DNA of 64,000 nt, from positions 33,470 through 97,469 of IMG/VR virus record IMGVR_UViG_3300006028_000001, one strand, 5' to 3'. The position numbers and the translations under genes were made by a program. Shown here one piece after another: positions 17,043 to 23,575 of the stretch (positions within the stretch are counted from its first letter, which is position 1; the number at the start of each line of letters is the position of its first letter). Origin of the DNA: a virus. The notes beneath the pieces were generated by a model that worked only from the letters and a program-made list of their open reading frames with translations, ran no database searches and was not told where the DNA came from.

Positions 17043-17960
17043 GTGACCAACGCACCCGCTGACCTGCTGACCGTCCGCGCCCGGATCATGGCCATCACGG
17101 GTCTCACCGACCCGGCCGAGGTGGGCATCGTCGGCGACGGCATGCACGCCCGCACCGGTGGCTACCACGAAGGCCGCGACGTGCTGGCCGCACTCGGTGT
17201 GCTCAGCACGGACTACTCAGTCGCCGAATACGCCCGGGACCGGGCCGGCCTGACCGCCTCGGCATCCGCGCTGGACATCGCGCTGGCGTGGCCGAACGGT
17301 GGCCGCCCGGCCGCGATCCGGTGGACCAACCTGCTCGTCGCGGACCTGCTCGCCGGCACACCCGGCACCGAGGTGCTGCGCGCGATGAACTACAGCCCCG
17401 ACGGCACCCTGAAGCGGCGGCGGGACAAGCGCAGCGGCCTGGTCGAGGAGATCAGCTCCGACAGCGTCGACATCCACACCCACTTCGAGTTCTTCCGGGA
17501 CACCGAAGGGCAACGCGCCGGCGCGTTCTGCGACCTGCTGATCCGGCGCGCGCGGCAGGCCATCACCGGAACCGACCCCGACCAGCCGACGACAGGAGAC
17601 GACATGCCCCAGGACAGCGGCGATCTGCCGGTCGGGTTCGCCATCGACGAACACGACGCCTGGATCGACACCGCGAAGGCCGTCGCGGTGGCGCCGCCGG
17701 CGGTTGGGCCGAAGGCGGCCGGCGGCTGGGGTCCGGCGTGGTTCTACGCCGCCGGAACAGGCGACGCCACGGTGCGGTACGGCTGCTACCCGTCCGGGTT
17801 GTGGCGCGACGCGCACGTCAACCTGACCGCCCCCACCGACCCGAAGGATCACGGCCTGCCCGACGGCACAACGCTGGTGCTGATCGCCCGCAAGCGGACC
17901 TCGGCCACCGACACCGCCGACGCCGTGCCGGTTCGGTGGCGCATCCAGTACGGCACCTGA
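17043..17960 (+). CDS. M15-like peptidase-family protein, candidate endolysin
   Basis: 305 residues from GTG 17043, chosen because GGAAGGA lies at 17029-17035, seven bases upstream; an ATG at 17013 lacks this. The first domain has GGYHEGRD, then SALDIAL, and later HTHFEFFRDTEG. His, Asp and a final His-x-His arranged this way recall the zinc ligands of D-Ala-D-Ala carboxypeptidase-like (M15/VanY) folds in actinophages. Residues 190-305 form a separate beta-rich domain that could bind the wall. It heads the presumed lysis cassette. The enzyme call is moderate; a non-catalytic relative is possible. Confidence 0.5.
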   Translation: MTNAPADLLTVRARIMAITGLTDPAEVGIVGDGMHARTGGYHEGRDVLAALGVLSTDYSVAEYARDRAGLTASASALDIALAWPNGGRPAAIRWTNLLVADLLAGTPGTEVLRAMNYSPDGTLKRRRDKRSGLVEEISSDSVDIHTHFEFFRDTEGQRAGAFCDLLIRRARQAITGTDPDQPTTGDDMPQDSGDLPVGFAIDEHDAWIDTAKAVAVAPPAVGPKAAGGWGPAWFYAAGTGDATVRYGCYPSGLWRDAHVNLTAPTDPKDHGLPDGTTLVLIARKRTSATDTADAVPVRWRIQYGT

Positions 17961-17962
17961 CC

Positions 17963-18373
17963 GTGCAACCCCTGCGGCGCCTCGGCCGGCATGTGGGCCG
18001 CCGCGGCGCCTACCTTCTGTTCCTGGCGCTGCTGGACATCACCGTCGCCTACTCGTTGACCCAGCCGTTGCCACTCGGGCTGACCCGCGGGCAGGTGTAC
18101 CGGCCGTTCACCGACCTCGCCCCATTCGCCGTGTGGGTGTGGACGTGGGCCGGCGTAGGGCTGCTCGCCTTCGCCGCCGCGTTCGTCCACGGCCTGCGCG
18201 TTGCCGTGTTCGGGGCGGCGGCCCTGATGAAGGTGGCGTGGGCGGCCGGGTACCTGTCCGGCTGGGTGTCCGGCTATCCGCTGTATACCCGCGGCTACCA
18301 GACCGCGGCCATCTATGTCGCGTTCGCCGCGGTCACGCTGATCGTGTCGGGATGGCGGGAGAACAGCCAGTGA
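17963..18373 (+). CDS. four-helix membrane protein of the lysis region
   Basis: 136 residues from GTG 17963, two bases after the upstream stop. Four hydrophobic segments (about 17-34, 55-78, 84-105, 110-128), with basic residues at the N-terminus. Its neighbour on one side is a candidate endolysin and on the other a membrane-anchored coiled coil. A holin or host-membrane modifier is possible; the sequence alone does not decide. Confidence 0.7.
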   Translation: MQPLRRLGRHVGRRGAYLLFLALLDITVAYSLTQPLPLGLTRGQVYRPFTDLAPFAVWVWTWAGVGLLAFAAAFVHGLRVAVFGAAALMKVAWAAGYLSGWVSGYPLYTRGYQTAAIYVAFAAVTLIVSGWRENSQ

Positions 18374-18891
18374 ACGGCGGCACCGTCACCGCGGTCGTGT
18401 CCGGCTTCGCCGCGGTCGTAGTCGCCGTCATCGCCATGGTGTCCGCGCGCGCGGTGGCCCGGGCGCAGGCCGACAACACCCGCCGACTGGCCGAAGCCGA
18501 AGCCGCCCGCAAACGCGAGGAGGCCGAGCGGGAGCAGGCCCGAGCCCGGGTCGAGATCGAAGCGAAAGCCTACGAGCGGGCGCGGGAGTCCTACGAGCGG
18601 ATCGTCAAAGATCTCGAAGGGCAGTTGGAGAGAAACCAGCGCACCGTGGAACGCATCCAGGACCAGTTGGACCGGATGGCGATCCGGCTGGCCGACGAGC
18701 AGACCCAGAAAGCCGGCCTGCAGGATCAGGTGGATTCGATGCGGCGGCAGATGGACGAGCTGCGCCGGGAAAACGAGCAGTTCCGGGCGATCATCGCCGA
18801 GCATCAGAAGATCAGTGGGACGCTGGCGGCGGACCTGCGCCGGGCTGGTGCGGCGTTGCCGCCGGATCTGACCCCCGGACCCGCCGCGTAG
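18370..18891 (+). CDS. membrane-anchored coiled-coil protein
   Basis: 173 residues; GTG 18370 overlaps the previous TGA. One N-terminal transmembrane segment (about 6-28), then a nearly continuous charged coiled coil (30-155, Arg/Glu/Gln-rich) and a short Pro/Ala tail. The topology is that of a spanin-like or tethering protein, though actinobacterial hosts usually lack need for classical spanins. Confidence 0.7.
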   Translation: MNGGTVTAVVSGFAAVVVAVIAMVSARAVARAQADNTRRLAEAEAARKREEAEREQARARVEIEAKAYERARESYERIVKDLEGQLERNQRTVERIQDQLDRMAIRLADEQTQKAGLQDQVDSMRRQMDELRRENEQFRAIIAEHQKISGTLAADLRRAGAALPPDLTPGPAA

Positions 18892-18990
18892 CCGACCGGC
18901 GACGTTACGTGTCCGCGACGTACGCTTGGGTCGCCCCGCTCCGGACCCCGGCGGGGGTGCACGTCCGCCCCCGGCACCGGGAGGCACCCG

Positions 18991-19233
18991 ATGCGCATCG
19001 GCCCCAGACTGGACGCATCGGTCGGACCCCCACCGCTGTCCCGCAGGGAACGGCAGGTCGCCGACCTGGTCGCGGAGGGGTTGACGGACCGGGCCATCGC
19101 CGCCCAGCTGGGGGTGTCGGCGCGCACCGCCGAATCGCATGTGGCGCGGATCCTGACCAAACTCGGGGTGGCCAACCGGGTGCAGGTCGCCACCTGGGTG
19201 CTGCGGATGCGTGGCGCCGCCGAGGCGGCCTGA
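18991..19233 (+). CDS. stand-alone LuxR-type HTH protein
   Basis: 80 residues from ATG 18991. Residues 15-75 are a complete GerE/LuxR DNA-binding domain: LSRRERQVADLVAEGLTDRA, then IAAQLGVS, TAESHVARI and LTKLGVANR. There is no receiver or sensor domain. It lies inside the late + operon, separated by about 100 bases from the previous gene. It may be a late-gene activator or repressor. Confidence 0.85.
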   Translation: MRIGPRLDASVGPPPLSRRERQVADLVAEGLTDRAIAAQLGVSARTAESHVARILTKLGVANRVQVATWVLRMRGAAEAA

Positions 19234-19234
19234 A

Positions 19235-19558
19235 CTACCGCCGGTCGCTGCTCGGGTCGTAGGCGCGCGGCGCCAGTTCGTGCCACAGGTCATCCGGCCG
19301 GATCGCCTTGATGAGGCCGACCGCCACCTTGGCTTTGTCCTCGTGCAGAAACGCCCACCCGCCGACCGCCTCGGTCACCGACGAGTCGACGTACCAGCGG
19401 CCGTCGTCGAGCCGGCCGAGCGTCAGGTAGCCCTCGAACGCCGGATGGTCGCCGGGATGGTGCCAGCGGGCCAGTGGCTGCTTGCCGAACTGCCGCGCCA
19501 GGTCGATCTGGACACCGCCGGGCATCGGCGGCTGCACCCGATAGTCGTGCCCGCTCAT
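19235..19558 (-). CDS. hypothetical protein, antisense island in the late operon
   Basis: 107 residues read leftward from ATG 19558; its stop lies one base beyond the LuxR-type gene, so the two converge. It is an alpha/beta protein with a compact core (YLTLGRLDDGRWYVDSS). Codon usage matches the neighbours, so this is unlikely to be noise. Unknown function. An antisense single gene inside a late operon is typical of moron-like cargo. Confidence 0.6.
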   Translation of the reverse strand: MSGHDYRVQPPMPGGVQIDLARQFGKQPLARWHHPGDHPAFEGYLTLGRLDDGRWYVDSSVTEAVGGWAFLHEDKAKVAVGLIKAIRPDDLWHELAPRAYDPSSDRR

Positions 19559-19627
19559 CCACGCGATCGTACGCGCGTACCAAACGTGACTGATTCATTC
19601 CCTCAATCACTCATCTACGAGGTGACC

Positions 19628-20578
19628 ATGAAGCTCGGCCGCCGCCCACCCAAGAACGCCCCCGCGCTGCGACTCGCGAACGTCCTCACCGGCGCCGTCC
19701 CGGCGCACCCGACGGCCCAGGACAACCTGAGCCGGCTGTCCGGCTGGCAGATGCTCGGCAACGACGTCGCCGGCGACTGTGTTGCGGTCACCTGGTCGAA
19801 CTTCCGCCGGCTGATCACCGCCGCGCTCGCCGGTCGGGAGGTGTACCCCACCCAGGATCAGGTGTGGCAGGTGTACCGCACCCAGAATCCCGACTTCGAC
19901 CCCAACGGCGACCCCAACGTCAACGGGCCGGGCTCGCCCGCCGACCAGGGAATGGACATCCAGACCCTGCTCGAATACCTACACACCACCGGCGGCCCGG
20001 ACGGGGTCAAGGCGGTCGCGTTCGCCAAGGTGGATCACACCAACCTCGACGAGGTCAAGGCCGCCCTGTCCATCTTCGGCGGCGTCTGGACCGGCATCAC
20101 CGTCCAAGCCGCGCAGATGCAGCAGTTCAACGCTGGGCAGCCGTGGGACTGGGTGGCCGGCTCCCCGGTCGACGGCGGCCATTCGGTGTTGTCCGGCGGG
20201 TATGGCGTCGCCGGCTCGCGGCTGGGTATCGGCGATGTCGACTTCATCACCTGGGCCAAGGAAACGTCGTTCACCGACTCCTATTGGGCGCGGGGCATCG
20301 AAGAGGCGTGGATCGTCATCTGGCCCGAGCACTTAGGGACCGCCGAGTTCCAGCAGGGCGTCAACCTTGCCGCGCTCGCCACGGACTACCAGGAGTTGAC
20401 CGGCAAGGTGCTGCCACTGCCCACCCCGGTACCGACTCCCCCGCCCGTCCCGGCCGACGTCGACCAGGCCCTGGCCGCCGCGCTGCGACACGACAACTGG
20501 GTCAACGAGCGGCACTGCTGCGGCGCCAAGCGGGTGGCGCAGGCCGCGCTGCCGTGGCTCGCCGCGCACCACCTATAG
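19628..20578 (+). CDS. C39/papain-like cysteine peptidase-family protein
   Basis: 316 residues from ATG 19628 (a GTG six bases earlier is possible). Catalytic-type motifs: GNDVAGDCVAV supplies Cys (about residue 50), GGHSVLSGGYG supplies His, and ITWAKE marks the third strand as in bacterial C39-like folds. A Pro-rich linker (about 265-280) leads to a short C-terminal helical repeat with CCGAK. Such proteins are common in actinophages near lysis genes, and could cut peptides or peptidoglycan cross-links. Activity is inferred. Confidence 0.55.
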   Translation: MKLGRRPPKNAPALRLANVLTGAVPAHPTAQDNLSRLSGWQMLGNDVAGDCVAVTWSNFRRLITAALAGREVYPTQDQVWQVYRTQNPDFDPNGDPNVNGPGSPADQGMDIQTLLEYLHTTGGPDGVKAVAFAKVDHTNLDEVKAALSIFGGVWTGITVQAAQMQQFNAGQPWDWVAGSPVDGGHSVLSGGYGVAGSRLGIGDVDFITWAKETSFTDSYWARGIEEAWIVIWPEHLGTAEFQQGVNLAALATDYQELTGKVLPLPTPVPTPPPVPADVDQALAAALRHDNWVNERHCCGAKRVAQAALPWLAAHHL

Positions 20579-20587
20579 GGGGCGGAA

Positions 20588-21148
20588 GTGGACAACACCG
20601 AGTCGGAGCGCCAGAGCTGCCCCCGTCGCATGACCGACTGGGGGGCACAGGAACGCGCCAAAGGACTGGACACTTGGAGCGACCGGGCCGCCATGTCCGG
20701 GCAGAACCGGGTGGGCAGGTCGTGCTCGTACTGCGGTTCACTCGACCCGGACCGATTCATGGAGCTCGTCCGGGACGGCTGGATCGTCGGACCGACCGAC
20801 AAGGACTACAAGGCGTACCTGGAGTCACCGCTCACCGACGACGAGAAGGCCGCCAAACGCCAGCGGTGGATGGACCACGACGCGGTTGCCCGGGCCGTCC
20901 GCGAGATCGGCGAGAAAGACGGCAAGACCGCCGAACAGATCCAGGCCGACCTCGACGAGCAGTGGCAGGAGCAGGCGGCCGGCTGGCTACACGGCGACCA
21001 GTCGGCGAAGTTCTACTACCAGCACCTGACGGCCGAACAGCGGACCGAGTTCATCGCCCTCTACAACGAGGGCCGGATGAAGGTTGGCTACCCGGGCCAC
21101 TTCTACCGACTGCCGTTCTTCTGCCGGTCGAGCCCGGCGGCGACGTGA
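20588..21148 (+). CDS. phage protein with CxYCG zinc-type motif
   Basis: 186 residues from GTG 20588. The N-terminal half has CSYCGSLDP (single Cys pair) followed by DGWIVGPTDKDYKAYL, a combination I recognise from many unannotated actinophage proteins. The C-terminal part is helical and acidic. No biochemical role is known to me. Coupled to the next gene by a GTGA overlap. Confidence 0.75.
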   Translation: MDNTESERQSCPRRMTDWGAQERAKGLDTWSDRAAMSGQNRVGRSCSYCGSLDPDRFMELVRDGWIVGPTDKDYKAYLESPLTDDEKAAKRQRWMDHDAVARAVREIGEKDGKTAEQIQADLDEQWQEQAAGWLHGDQSAKFYYQHLTAEQRTEFIALYNEGRMKVGYPGHFYRLPFFCRSSPAAT

Positions 21149-21363
21149 CCCGCCGCACCGCCTGGATTGTCGGGTTCCTCGCCGGCTTCGTCGCGTGGAT
21201 CGTGGCCGAGGTGTGGGCCGCGTTCGACAGCTCGACCAACACGGTGCCGCTGACCAACATCATCGTCGAGCACGTGCCGATGTGGCTCGGCTTTCCGCTG
21301 ATCGTCGCGTTCGCCGTGTGGCTGGTGCTGCACTTCTGGATCTACTGGCGGCGGCGGGCCTGA
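21145..21363 (+). CDS. small two-helix membrane protein
   Basis: 72 residues; GTG 21145 overlaps the previous TGA. Two transmembrane helices (about 5-26 and 45-66) and a C-terminal Arg cluster. Holin-like size and topology, but such proteins are diverse. Confidence 0.65.
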   Translation: MTRRTAWIVGFLAGFVAWIVAEVWAAFDSSTNTVPLTNIIVEHVPMWLGFPLIVAFAVWLVLHFWIYWRRRA

Positions 21364-21376
21364 CTCTACTTGCGAA

Positions 21377-21394
21377 GTAGCGTCATGACGCTAC
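21377..21394. promoter_or_regulatory. perfect 18-bp palindrome
   Basis: GTAGCGTCATGACGCTAC reads the same on both strands. It lies in the 206-base gap between two membrane-protein genes, next to a tRNA-like structure. It could be a binding site for a dimeric regulator. No T-run follows, so it is not an ordinary terminator. Confidence 0.45.
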
Positions 21395-21414
21395 CTTCCG
21401 CGCCGATACCGGAA

Positions 21415-21523
21415 CGCCGCGACCGGGATTCGAACCCAGGTCACTGGAACCGGGGCCATCGCCCCTGCGGGCCGGACTCGAACCGTCGGCTTCCGACATG
21501 CTCGGCCGCTGCACCACCGCGGC
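21415..21523 (-). ncRNA. tRNA-like structure (possible degenerate tRNA)
   Basis: Read leftward, the ends pair as an acceptor stem (GCCGCGG with TCGCGGC). Pairing can extend outward to 12 bp with two G-U pairs. A proper T-arm is present (CTGGG, loop TTCGAAT, CCCGG), and a D-arm-like GTGC/GCAT hairpin. Between them are a second TTCGAGT loop and a GGGGC/GCCCC hairpin. At 109 bases it is too long for a normal tRNA, and I cannot place a 5+7+5 anticodon arm. It is either a decayed or fused tRNA or a tRNA mimic. Confidence 0.4.
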
Positions 21524-21569
21524 GTCCCATGCTGGCCAGCGCCACAACCGTACCGGAGGCACCCCCGCC

Positions 21570-21830
21570 ATGACCGATCCGACACCGCCGCCGAACGCCC
21601 CATCCGAACCGCTCGCGTCGATCTCGGTCATCACCGGCATCGGCGCCGCCCTCGTCGGCCTCGCCGTGTCGTTCGGGCTGCACCTGACCGTTGACCAGAA
21701 AGCCAGCGTCGTCGCCCTCATCACCGCGGCCGCGCCGATCGTGGTGTGGCTGTGGGGCCGGCGGCGCACCTACTCGCCCGCCACAGTCAGGCGCATGATG
21801 ACCCGCGGCGGCCATGAGCCGGGGTCGTGA
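21570..21830 (+). CDS. holin-like membrane protein
   Basis: 86 residues from ATG 21570, with CGGAGG at 21554-21559. Two hydrophobic segments (about 17-40 and 45-62) are joined by TVDQKASV, and a basic tail follows WGRRR. This is the common small actinophage membrane protein placed after lysins. A holin function is likely but not demonstrated. Confidence 0.6.
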   Translation: MTDPTPPPNAPSEPLASISVITGIGAALVGLAVSFGLHLTVDQKASVVALITAAAPIVVWLWGRRRTYSPATVRRMMTRGGHEPGS

Positions 21831-22035
21831 CGCCGCCCACGAACACGACGGCTGGACGTTCCGCCGCGGTACGGACGGCAGCGTGACCATCTGGGCCGGC
21901 GACGACCGCGAACTTGTCCTCACCGCCGCCGCGTGGATCCGGATCGTCACCGCGGTGTCGGCTGGCGGACGGCTCGCCTACCGGCAGGCGCAGGCGCTGC
22001 ACCGTGGCGCCACTGATGGGCGACCCGGGCGTTGA
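21814..22035 (+). CDS. small hypothetical protein
   Basis: 73 residues from ATG 21814, overlapping the holin-like gene by 17 bases. A beta-rich N-terminal half (WTFRRGTDGSVTIW) is followed by an amphipathic helix and basic tail. No family recognised. Confidence 0.55.
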   Translation: MSRGRDAAHEHDGWTFRRGTDGSVTIWAGDDRELVLTAAAWIRIVTAVSAGGRLAYRQAQALHRGATDGRPGR

Positions 22036-22238
22036 ACCTGCAACACCCGCCGTCGATTGGCCGCTCACATCATGTGGACACGTCCCTTGCCGAACCGCCC
22101 GACCGCGATCCGCCGACCACCCGGCCGACGCCGGGTCACCGCCTACAGCCGGCGCAGACGCAGGTGGTAGACCGGTGGGTCAACCGGACACCGGCCGGCG
22201 TCGTCGACTGGCAACACCTGGATCAGCAAGGAGGCTGA
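22032..22238 (+). CDS. small Pro-rich hypothetical protein
   Basis: 68 residues if begun at TTG 22032, which overlaps the previous stop as TTGA; the start is uncertain. Pro/Thr-rich and probably disordered, with a short C-terminal patch (VVDRWVNRTPAGVVDW). It may be a weakly translated linker gene. Confidence 0.35.
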   Translation: MNLQHPPSIGRSHHVDTSLAEPPDRDPPTTRPTPGHRLQPAQTQVVDRWVNRTPAGVVDWQHLDQQGG

Positions 22239-22239
22239 C

Positions 22240-22395
22240 ATGCGCACCCTGATCGCCATCCTGTACGTGGCCGCCGTCATCCTGCTCGTCCTCGCCGCGT
22301 TCGGCATCCCCGCCCGCGTGTCACTGGCGCTGCTCGGCGCCGCCTGCGCACTGCTGGCGTTCTCGCTGCCAGCCATGCAGGCCGGGTTCCAGTAG
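22240..22395 (+). CDS. 51-residue membrane protein, last gene of the late operon
   Basis: Starts at ATG 22240, with a strong AAGGAGG at 22228-22234. Two hydrophobic stretches (about 4-22 and 27-45) fill nearly the whole protein. Too short for routine gene calls, but the ribosome site is the best in this region. Probably a lysis accessory protein. Confidence 0.65.
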   Translation: MRTLIAILYVAAVILLVLAAFGIPARVSLALLGAACALLAFSLPAMQAGFQ

Positions 22396-22467
22396 CCGGC
22401 CGCCGGAAACCGTCGCACCCGCGCCATACGCTTACCTGCTCACCCGCACGGCCCGCCCGCACAGCAA

Positions 22468-22530
22468 CGGGGCCACCCTTCCGATCCCACCCTCGCAGGG
22501 TGCGGTCGGGTTGGGTGGCCCCGATTTTTG
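22468..22530 (+). terminator. Rho-independent terminator of the late operon
   Basis: Arms CGGGGCCACCC (22468-22478) and GGGTGGCCCCG (22513-22523) pair perfectly, followed by ATTTTT. The loop holds a second small hairpin. It ends the rightward structural/lysis operon where leftward genes begin to converge on it. Confidence 0.9.
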
Positions 22531-22563
22531 CGTTTTACGGAATCAGCCGTCCGTGGTCACCTT

Positions 22564-22770
22564 CTACGCGTCGAACTCGCCTCCCTTGGCGCGGGTGACA
22601 AACTCGTCCCACCGACTCTGCGGAATCAGCAGCACCCTCCCATCCGGCTGCTGCGAGTTGCGCACCGCCACGGTCCCGTCATCGAGGAACGCCACCTCAA
22701 CGCTTTCATCCGCAGCCGAGTCGGCTACCGACGACTTACGCCACTGCGCCCTGCTCAAATCCACGCTCAC
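22564..22770 (-). CDS. DUF397 protein
   Basis: 68 residues from GTG 22770. The family hallmarks are visible: WRKSS near the N-terminus, VEVAFLDDGTVAVRNS in the middle, PDGRVL and a final WDEF...GEFD. DUF397 proteins are actinobacteria-specific and usually pair with an XRE-type regulator, acting as small partner or antagonist proteins. Here the nearest XRE gene is 13 kb away. It is the last gene of the leftward transfer-like operon. A longer reading of this frame into 23064 overlaps the next gene out of phase and is rejected. Confidence 0.85.
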   Translation of the reverse strand: MSVDLSRAQWRKSSVADSAADESVEVAFLDDGTVAVRNSQQPDGRVLLIPQSRWDEFVTRAKGGEFDA

Positions 22771-22834
22771 GAGCCCTACCCTTCGATCGTTGAATGGGAC
22801 GCGGCCGCCGTGGGGAAGGTCGGCGGCCGCGCGT

Positions 22835-23575
22835 CTAGCGTCTCGTCTGCTGCTGCGCAGGGCGGGGAGCCGGCAGATGGTGACCCAACGCCGGAGCAAC
22901 CGTCCCAAGCAGCAGCAGCGCCGCACCGGCCGCCACCACCCCCGCCGCCTTCGTGTCCCACGACCGCTTCGGAAACAACCACCAACCCACCAACACCAAC
23001 ACCACCGCCGCCAGGGCACCGGCCCGCAACCCCAGCCAAGCGCCCAATCCGGCCCGCCACGCACCCGTCCACGCCAGGAACATCAGCGGCACCCACACCC
23101 CGGCGGCCACACCGAGGCGACGGACCGGCCGCGGACAGCGACGGGCACGCCGCCGCGTCGGCTTCGCCACCTTCACCGACTCGCGGGCTGGGCGCGCGTC
23201 CGTCGGTGCCTGCCATGGGGTTACGGCACCCTTCGCTGCGTCCCGGGCCGCACGCTGACGGCGGGCCTCTGGGATCGGGATCCGCCGCGGGTTGTCCAGA
23301 TTCTCCTCGTAATTGAAAAGCGGACGCCGCGCCCGGATCTCCGCCTTCTCGGCAGCCAAGACCGCTGGCTTGTTCGGGTACACCTCGTCCAGCACCCGCC
23401 ACAAGGTGATCGTGTCCGACCACGGCTGGGCGTACACGTGCTCCAACAACCGGGCCAGCGGCTCCCGGGCGGTTTCGCCGATGTAGCCGACCGTCTTCGT
23501 CTGGTAGTTGGTGTTCGGATCCAACACCTCGAACTCGTAGACCCGACAGTCCCTCATGATGGCGGGCTGGCTCAC
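22835..23575 (-). CDS. GIY-YIG-like protein with C-terminal membrane segments
   Basis: 246 residues from GTG 23575, overlapping the translocase stop. Residues 10-95 resemble a GIY-YIG nuclease core: VYEFEV, then VGYIGET, an Arg-containing helix, Glu in AAEKAEIRAR and an Asn-containing LFNYEEN. Residues 150-235 contain three or four hydrophobic helices. This combination next to a TraB/FtsK-like gene is what one sees in actinomycete integrative elements. It might nick or bind DNA at the membrane; catalysis is not assured. Confidence 0.6.
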   Translation of the reverse strand: MSQPAIMRDCRVYEFEVLDPNTNYQTKTVGYIGETAREPLARLLEHVYAQPWSDTITLWRVLDEVYPNKPAVLAAEKAEIRARRPLFNYEENLDNPRRIPIPEARRQRAARDAAKGAVTPWQAPTDARPARESVKVAKPTRRRARRCPRPVRRLGVAAGVWVPLMFLAWTGAWRAGLGAWLGLRAGALAAVVLVLVGWWLFPKRSWDTKAAGVVAAGAALLLLGTVAPALGHHLPAPRPAQQQTRR

